Source of the DNA: Falsiroseomonas bella
Lineage (GTDB): Bacteria; Pseudomonadota; Alphaproteobacteria; Acetobacterales; Acetobacteraceae
Length of the DNA stretch: 64,000 nucleotides
Assembly (NCBI RefSeq): GCF_003173615.1
Contig: NZ_QGNA01000006.1
Span: forward strand, 248,001 to 312,000
Reading direction: 5' to 3'
In this document: piece by piece, positions 62,406 through 64,000 of the stretch
Position numbering within the stretch: the stretch's first letter is position 1
How the letters are laid out: each line of letters opens with the position of its first letter
Program-made: the position numbers and the translations under genes
Notes under the pieces: model-generated
The model's input: the letters and a program-made list of their open reading frames with translations, nothing else
Database searches by the model: none
Told to the model about the DNA's origin: nothing

Positions 62406-63730
62406 AGGATATGCTTCAGCGCGCCGGCAGCCGCTTCTGGCTGCGCGATGCGCGCGCCCCCGGCGTGCTCGTGCCAGGGCTCGACGCCGACCGCGACCAG
62501 GACGGGCTGATCCGTCTCGACATCCGCATTGAGGACGGGAAGGTCGCCGCGGTCGCGCTGCCCGGCACCGCGCCGGATGGCGTGGATATGCGGGGCGGCC
62601 TGGTCTGGCCTGCGCCGGTGGATGCCCACACGCATCTCGACAAGGGCCATATCTGGCCGCGCACCCGCAACCCCGAAGGCAGCTTCATCGGCGCGCTGAC
62701 CGCCGTGATGTCCGACCGCAACGCCGCCTGGAGCGGCGAGGACATCCGCGCCCGCGCCGATTTCGCGCTGCGCTGCGCCTATGCCCATGGCACGGTTGCG
62801 ATCCGCACCCATCTCGACACCTACCTGCCGCACGCCATGACCACCTGGCGCGTCATGCGAGAGCTGCGCGACGCCTGGGCCGGGCGCATCGCGATCCAGA
62901 TGTCCTCGATCTGCCCGGTGGATCGCTTCTCCGGCCCGGACGGCAAGGCGCTGGCGGATCTCGTCGCCGCCTCGGGCGGCGTGCTCGGCATGGTCACGCG
63001 CCCCTCCGGCGGTATCCATGACGACCTGCCCCCCGGCTTCCAGCAGGAACTCGACACCTTCTTCGCACTCGCCGAGGAACGCGGCCTCGACCTCGACCTG
63101 CATGTGGACGAAAGCGGCGAGACCGGCGCGCGGGCCCTGCGCGAGATCGCGCTGACCGCGCTGAAGCGGAAGTTCAAGGGCCGCATCCAATGCGGCCATT
63201 GCTGCTCCCTTTCCATCCAGCCGGAGGATTTCGCGCGCGAGACCATCGCCCGCGTGGCCGAGGCCGGCATCGACATCGTCGTGCTGCCGATGTGCAACAT
63301 GTATCTGCAGGACCGCGTGCCCGGCCGCACGCCCCGCTGGCGCGGCGTGACGCTGGTGCATGAGATGCGCGCCGCCGGCATCCGCGTCTCCGTCGCCTCC
63401 GACAACACGCGCGATCCCTTCTACGCCTATGGCGACCTCGACATGGTCGAGGTCTTCCGTGAAGCGACGCGCATCCTGCATCTCGACCATCCCTTCGGCG
63501 ACTGGCACCGCGCGATGGCAGCCAACCCGGCGGAGGCGATGGGGCTGCAGGGCAGGGGGCTGATCGCCGCCGGCGCGCCGGCCGACCTGATCCTGTTCTC
63601 CGCGCGCTTCATGACGGAGCTGCTCTCCCGCCCGCAATCGGACCGCATCGTGCTGCGCGACGGCCGCGTGCTGGAAGCGACCGCGCCGCATTGGCGCGAG
63701 CTGGACGCGGTGGTGGGTGTTTCCGGCTAG
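62402..63730 (+). CDS. Cytosine-deaminase-like amidohydrolase
   Basis: A 442-residue metal-dependent hydrolase of the CodA branch. The metal site H-x-H is His76 and His78 (DAHTHLDKG). DLDLHVDESGETGARAL provides the third His and the catalytic acid region; GHCCSLS and SDNTRDPFYAYGD supply the remaining His and Asp as in cytosine deaminase. A deamination releasing ammonia from a cytosine-like heterocycle would suit the sigma-54 promoter. GTG start overlaps the permease stop; ATG 62411 is an alternative. Other family activities include isoguanine and creatinine-like deamination. Confidence 0.85.
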   Translation: MKDMLQRAGSRFWLRDARAPGVLVPGLDADRDQDGLIRLDIRIEDGKVAAVALPGTAPDGVDMRGGLVWPAPVDAHTHLDKGHIWPRTRNPEGSFIGALTAVMSDRNAAWSGEDIRARADFALRCAYAHGTVAIRTHLDTYLPHAMTTWRVMRELRDAWAGRIAIQMSSICPVDRFSGPDGKALADLVAASGGVLGMVTRPSGGIHDDLPPGFQQELDTFFALAEERGLDLDLHVDESGETGARALREIALTALKRKFKGRIQCGHCCSLSIQPEDFARETIARVAEAGIDIVVLPMCNMYLQDRVPGRTPRWRGVTLVHEMRAAGIRVSVASDNTRDPFYAYGDLDMVEVFREATRILHLDHPFGDWHRAMAANPAEAMGLQGRGLIAAGAPADLILFSARFMTELLSRPQSDRIVLRDGRVLEATAPHWRELDAVVGVSG

Positions 63731-63734
63731 CCGC

Positions 63735-64000
63735 CTACCATTTGGCGAAATGCGCTCGCACCTTCGCCACGAACGCCTCGCATTCGGCGCGCGTGCGCTG
63801 GTCCATGCGCGTCAGCGTCACCCACTCCACCTTGCAGTCCCGCGCGCAGAGCCGCCGCATGCCGCGCCCGAACAGCTTGCGGTCGATCCGCCCGATATAC
63901 CACAGCAGCCAGGTCGGCGAGCCATAGGTGGTCACAACGGCGATGCGGCGGATGTTGGTCAACGCCGGCTCGATCGCGCCCGCACCGAGATGGAATGCCA
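63735..64000 (-). CDS. Flavodoxin-fold NAD(P)H oxidoreductase, C-terminal part
   Basis: The minus-strand frame stays open to the window edge, giving about 88 C-terminal residues; the N-terminus lies outside. AFHLGAGAIEPALTNIRRIAVVTTYGSPTWLLWYIGRIDRKLFGRGM and the following RRLCARDCKVEWVTLTRMD resemble the end of NQO/YwrO-type NAD(P)H dehydrogenases that carry FMN. It converges with the amidohydrolase, 4 bases apart. A TTG at 63962 is internal, not the start. Confidence 0.7.
   Translation of the reverse strand, partial: AFHLGAGAIEPALTNIRRIAVVTTYGSPTWLLWYIGRIDRKLFGRGMRRLCARDCKVEWVTLTRMDQRTRAECEAFVAKVRAHFAKW

Noticed and set aside
1-64000. CRISPR arrays, tRNA/rRNA genes, transposases or phage genes
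   Set aside because: No regularly spaced repeats, tRNA-like cloverleaf, rRNA-like stretch or transposase/integrase motifs were seen. Composition is uniform apart from short AT-rich promoter islands.

Overview
The window reads as a chromosomal segment of a high-GC alphaproteobacterium, most probably an Acetobacteraceae member of the Roseomonas type. This is an inference from the very high GC content, the many solute-binding proteins with twin-arginine-like leaders (amino-acid, TRAP, Bug/TctC, NMT1 and polyamine-type), a homospermidine synthase beside an ornithine decarboxylase, and GTG starts with ATGA/GTGA gene overlaps. I see no rRNA, tRNA, CRISPR, prophage or insertion sequence. Genes are tightly packed and only one stretch over 300 bases (49457-50022) lacks a gene.

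Layout. 1-2540: an amino-acid ABC importer (permease end, binding protein, second permease) and an AhpD-like protein lacking one active-site cysteine. 2592-3704: an FMN-dependent 2-hydroxyacid oxidase/dehydrogenase. 3746-15203 (minus strand): a coupled glycogen operon glgP-glgB-glgC-glgA-glgX/malQ whose last gene fuses debranching enzyme and amylomaltase, with glucokinase, a small cytochrome c and two SDR dehydrogenases upstream. 18398-25389: a three-gene peptide-ligase-like cluster (transglutaminase-DUF2126, circularly permuted ATP-grasp/alpha-E, transglutaminase), the most enigmatic system here. 25494-26192: a Bax-inhibitor-1 family membrane protein. 26313-31189: a sugar-acid module with a TctC-type binding protein divergent from an IclR-SMP30 fusion, a DapA-family aldolase/dehydratase and an enolase-superfamily enzyme, with an IclR-like operator between the divergent genes. 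31244-37439: an OpgC-like membrane protein and a purine salvage set (phosphoribosyltransferase, binding protein, adenine deaminase, divergent nucleoside hydrolase). 37601-41606: a hybrid histidine kinase behind an orphan TRAP binding protein. 41738-45282: a BciB/FrhB-like iron-sulfur flavoprotein, OsmC and a chemoreceptor. 45369-48367: a complete TRAP transporter. 48569-52715: polyamine genes (agmatinase family, ornithine decarboxylase, homospermidine synthase) with a long structured leader before the decarboxylase. 52792-55614: a DenD-like dehydrogenase, a 2-hydroxyacid dehydrogenase and a PRC-barrel protein. 55635-59465: a Pot-type ABC importer with fused permease. 59621-63730: an apparent sigma-54-controlled NMT1-type ABC importer plus cytosine-deaminase-like amidohydrolase. 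63735-64000: the end of a flavodoxin-fold oxidoreductase.

How the parts fit: glucokinase and the glg operon would manage glycogen storage and mobilisation. The import and catabolic modules (sugar acids, purines, an N-heterocycle, polyamines) suit a heterotroph scavenging diverse small organics. All function calls rest on motif reading without database searches.
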